From Candidatus Centipeda massiliensis (GTDB taxonomy: Bacteria; Bacillota; Negativicutes; Selenomonadales; Selenomonadaceae): DNA of 64,000 nt. The stretch lies in the NCBI RefSeq assembly GCF_900290285.1, contig NZ_LT985754.1, positions 189,877 to 253,876 of the forward strand, read 5' to 3'. A program made the position numbers and the translations under genes. Below the pieces are notes generated by a model. It searched no databases. It was not told where the DNA came from and was given only the letters and a program-made list of their open reading frames with translations. The number at the start of each line of letters is the position of its first letter. Position 1 is the first letter of the stretch. Below, piece by piece: positions 62,243 to 64,000 of the stretch.

Positions 62243-63242
62243 GACAGGCGGCTTGGGACGCGGCCTTGGCGCATTGGGGCTTGGGAAAAACGTCATCGTG
62301 ACAGGTGCAGCATCGGCAGAGGCGTCCGCAGCAAGGGCAGTGTCGACCACCGCCCCGCCCGCACCGCAGCCCGGAACCCCCGCCGAACTCCCCGTAGAGG
62401 CGATTGCACCGAATCCCTTTCAGCCGCGGCGTGAGTTCGACGAGGCGGCACTGGAGGAACTGCGTGAGTCCATTGTGCTCCACGGCATCCTTCAGCCCCT
62501 CTCCGTCCGCGCGATTGGCGCAGGGCGCTATGAACTCATTGCGGGGGAACGTCGCCTGCGTGCCGCAAAGCTCGCAGGACTTTCGACCGTGCCCGCCGTC
62601 TTTCGCACGGCATCGGATGCCGAGATGGCGGAGATGGCGCTCATCGAGAACATCCAGCGCGAGGAGCTGAATCCCATCGAGGAGGCGCACGCATACCGGC
62701 GGCTGCTGACCGAATTCCGCCTCTCGCAGGAGGAGCTTGCACGGCGCGTCGCACGCAGCCGCTCGGCAATCGCGAACTGCGTCCGCCTCCTGCGGCTTGC
62801 GGAGGAGGTACAGGCATTCATCGCGAACGGTGTCCTCACCATGGGGCAGGTGCGCCCCCTCCTCGCCATTGAGAGTACAACGCTCCAACGCGAGGCGGCG
62901 GAGTACATCCAGGAGCACGAGCTGTCGGCACGCGGGGCGGAGGCACTCGTCAAACGGCTCAGCAAGGATCCAAACGCCCTCAAAAAGACGGCGCAGACCG
63001 CGCCGAAAGAGCGCACACCGGACATCTTCATGCGCGACGCAGAGGAGCGGCTGACCCAGAGGCTCGGGACGAAGGTGCGCATACAGGAAGGGCGTGAGCA
63101 GGGCAAGGGACGCCTTGAGATCAGCTACTTCTCCGTGGACGATCTCGAACGCCTCATGGGACTCCTCACCGGCGAGGGCGCAGAAAAGGAGGATAAGCGC
63201 GCGGCGCTGCGCGCCATTTCCACGCAGAACTTTACGGTGTGA
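62229..63242 (+). CDS. parB: Chromosome partitioning protein ParB (Spo0J)
   Basis: 337 residues. N-terminal Lys/Gly patch GGLGRGLGALGLG, a Pro/Ala linker, the ParB CTPase domain (NPFQPRREFDEAALEELRES, GRYELIAGERRLRAAKLAGL, ENIQREELNPIEEAHAYRRL), the helix-turn-helix (LSQEELARRVARSRSAIANC) and a C-terminal dimer domain. It loads at parS and slides as a CTP clamp. Its four parS sites lie 2.0-4.1 kb upstream. Confidence 0.96.
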   Translation: MKKAKTGGLGRGLGALGLGKNVIVTGAASAEASAARAVSTTAPPAPQPGTPAELPVEAIAPNPFQPRREFDEAALEELRESIVLHGILQPLSVRAIGAGRYELIAGERRLRAAKLAGLSTVPAVFRTASDAEMAEMALIENIQREELNPIEEAHAYRRLLTEFRLSQEELARRVARSRSAIANCVRLLRLAEEVQAFIANGVLTMGQVRPLLAIESTTLQREAAEYIQEHELSARGAEALVKRLSKDPNALKKTAQTAPKERTPDIFMRDAEERLTQRLGTKVRIQEGREQGKGRLEISYFSVDDLERLMGLLTGEGAEKEDKRAALRAISTQNFTV

Positions 63243-63278
63243 ATCTGCGAGAAACGTAGGGAAGAAGGGAAGAAAGCA

Positions 63279-63800
63279 TTGTTTCTGAACAATCTCGTTA
63301 ACTATGTTGCAGCCCACGCGACACCACTCCTGCTGACGTCGATGCTGCTCATACTGATTTTATTGATTCTTGTTGTCTATACCATGGTGCGCCTCTCGAC
63401 GATGCGCGCGCGCTACCAGGAGATGATGCGCGGCTCGGAGACCGAGGATCTTGAGGGGATGCTGATCCAGCACATCGACGAGGTGGAGCAGGTCGCGGCG
63501 ACGAATGCACGCATTCTTGAGGAAAACGAACTCATTCGGCAGTTTATCCGTAAATCCCTCGTACGCACGGCCATGGTGCGCTTCCGTGCCTTCGAGGACA
63601 TGGGCGGCGACCTCAGCTACGCCGTCGCCATGCTCGACGCGAACAACGACGGCGTCATCTTTTCAAGCATCTTCGCGCGTGCGGACTCGCGCAGCTACAT
63701 CAAGCCGATCAAGAACGGCTCCTCAGAGTATCCGCTCACGGACGAGGAGAAGGGCGTGCTGAAAGAGGCAATGGCACAGCCCCTGCCGATTAGCTATTAA
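63279..63800 (+). CDS. DUF4446 membrane protein
   Basis: 173 residues. One membrane segment (LLLTSMLLILILLILVVYTM), a coiled coil (about 55-90) and the conserved C-terminal domain (VRTAMVRFRAFEDMGGDLSY, AMLDANNDGVIFSSIFARAD). DUF4446 follows parAB in many Firmicutes, as here. Function unknown. TTG start behind AAGGGAAGAAAG. The stop TAA is part of the target duplication of MITE copy F. Confidence 0.9.
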   Translation: MFLNNLVNYVAAHATPLLLTSMLLILILLILVVYTMVRLSTMRARYQEMMRGSETEDLEGMLIQHIDEVEQVAATNARILEENELIRQFIRKSLVRTAMVRFRAFEDMGGDLSYAVAMLDANNDGVIFSSIFARADSRSYIKPIKNGSSEYPLTDEEKGVLKEAMAQPLPISY

Positions 63801-63961
63801 GGAATCGCTGATAAAATGAAGTCCGTCGTATTGGTGCAGATTTTTTGTCCTGCCAAGGAGACAAACCGGACGCATAGCAAGGGCTATGTGGAGGATTTGT
63901 CGACACAGGCAGGGCGAAAAAGATGTGCTAAGGCGGCAGTGCTGAATTTATCAGTGCTTCC
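63801..63961 (+). mobile_element. MITE R1 copy F
   Basis: 161 bp, flanked by TTAA at 63797-63800 and 63962-63965. It inserted exactly at the stop codon of the DUF4446 gene without changing the protein. Confidence 0.9.
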
Positions 63962-63965
63962 TTAA

Positions 63966-64000
63966 GGGGCGCCCCCACCGGCTCGCAGAGCTCGCCACCT
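63966..64000. repeat. REP-like repeat R3, copy 3 (cut by the window end)
   Basis: GGGGCGCCCCCACCGGCTCG, then CAGAGCTCGCCACCT, the same opening as R3 near 48.8 kb. Confidence 0.6.

Overview
The window looks like the replication-origin half of a Selenomonas-type chromosome (Negativicutes: Firmicutes with an outer membrane). The core is Firmicutes (dnaA-dnaN-S4-recF-DUF721-gyrB, rpmH-rnpA-yidD-yidC-jag, DUF2232-gdpP-rplI, a spore-type LonC, dnaB, parA-parB-DUF4446, the DUF1659/DUF2922 pair). A TonB-dependent receptor and a GmhA-type phosphoheptose isomerase point to a Gram-negative envelope. Codon use is GC-rich throughout. The genus is inferred; no rRNA or tRNA gene was seen.

Layout. 0-3.6 kb: 3' end of gyrA, an O-acetyltransferase, a DUF6883 gene broken by a small mobile element, DUF4926, and dsdA. 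3.6-8.2 kb: a leftward, translationally coupled operon built around a Ycf46-type AAA+ ATPase and a membrane protein of unknown family. 8.5-13.8 kb: mnmE, a membrane hydrolase, a cytosine-methyltransferase remnant, an Rrf2 regulator, a ComK-like protein, DUF1659/DUF2922 and rsmG. 13.9-18.3 kb: a secreted Lys/Ala-rich protein, an EAL protein, a sigma factor and an orphan RelB-type antitoxin. 18.3-20.2 kb: a CRISPR array of 23 repeats with its own promoter and terminator but no cas genes. 20.3-27.4 kb: a methyltransferase, a TonB receptor, a PHP hydrolase, an Fe-alcohol dehydrogenase and a DASS transporter. 27.7-28.1 kb: two tandem type I toxin-antitoxin-like modules. 28.2-40 kb: gyrB, a HepT/MntA pair, a DciA-like protein, recF, S4, dnaN, dnaA and the divergent rpmH-jag operon, with a bipartite oriC on both sides of dnaA. 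40-49 kb: DUF805 proteins, twin membrane GGDEF proteins, a phosphohexomutase and gmhA. 49-64 kb: small proteins, a membrane-bound MutS homologue, DUF2232-gdpP-rplI, lonC, dnaB, pfkA, parA-parB-DUF4446, with four parS sites.

The most distinctive signal is repetitive DNA. A ~161-bp MITE (called R1 here) occurs in eight complete or shortened copies (A-H). Seven are flanked by perfect 4-bp target duplications and one (E) by a one-mismatch pair. One copy is nested in another, and one interrupts a gene whose frame is restored exactly by removing it. A second family (R2, ~225 bp) forms a long hairpin and in two copies carries an R1-like element (R1b). A third family (R3) is REP-like. Many terminators share nearly the same stem. 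R1 copies lie beside mnmE, rsmG and the par operon, and a remnant lies beside the DciA gene. These are pieces of the usual origin cluster that are dispersed here.

Functionally the window holds initiation (DnaA, oriC, DnaN, RecF, DnaB, DciA-like), segregation (ParA, ParB, parS), topology (GyrA, GyrB), RNA modification (MnmE, RsmG, RnpA), membrane insertion (YidC, YidD, Jag), and cyclic-nucleotide signalling (two GGDEF proteins, one EAL protein, GdpP).
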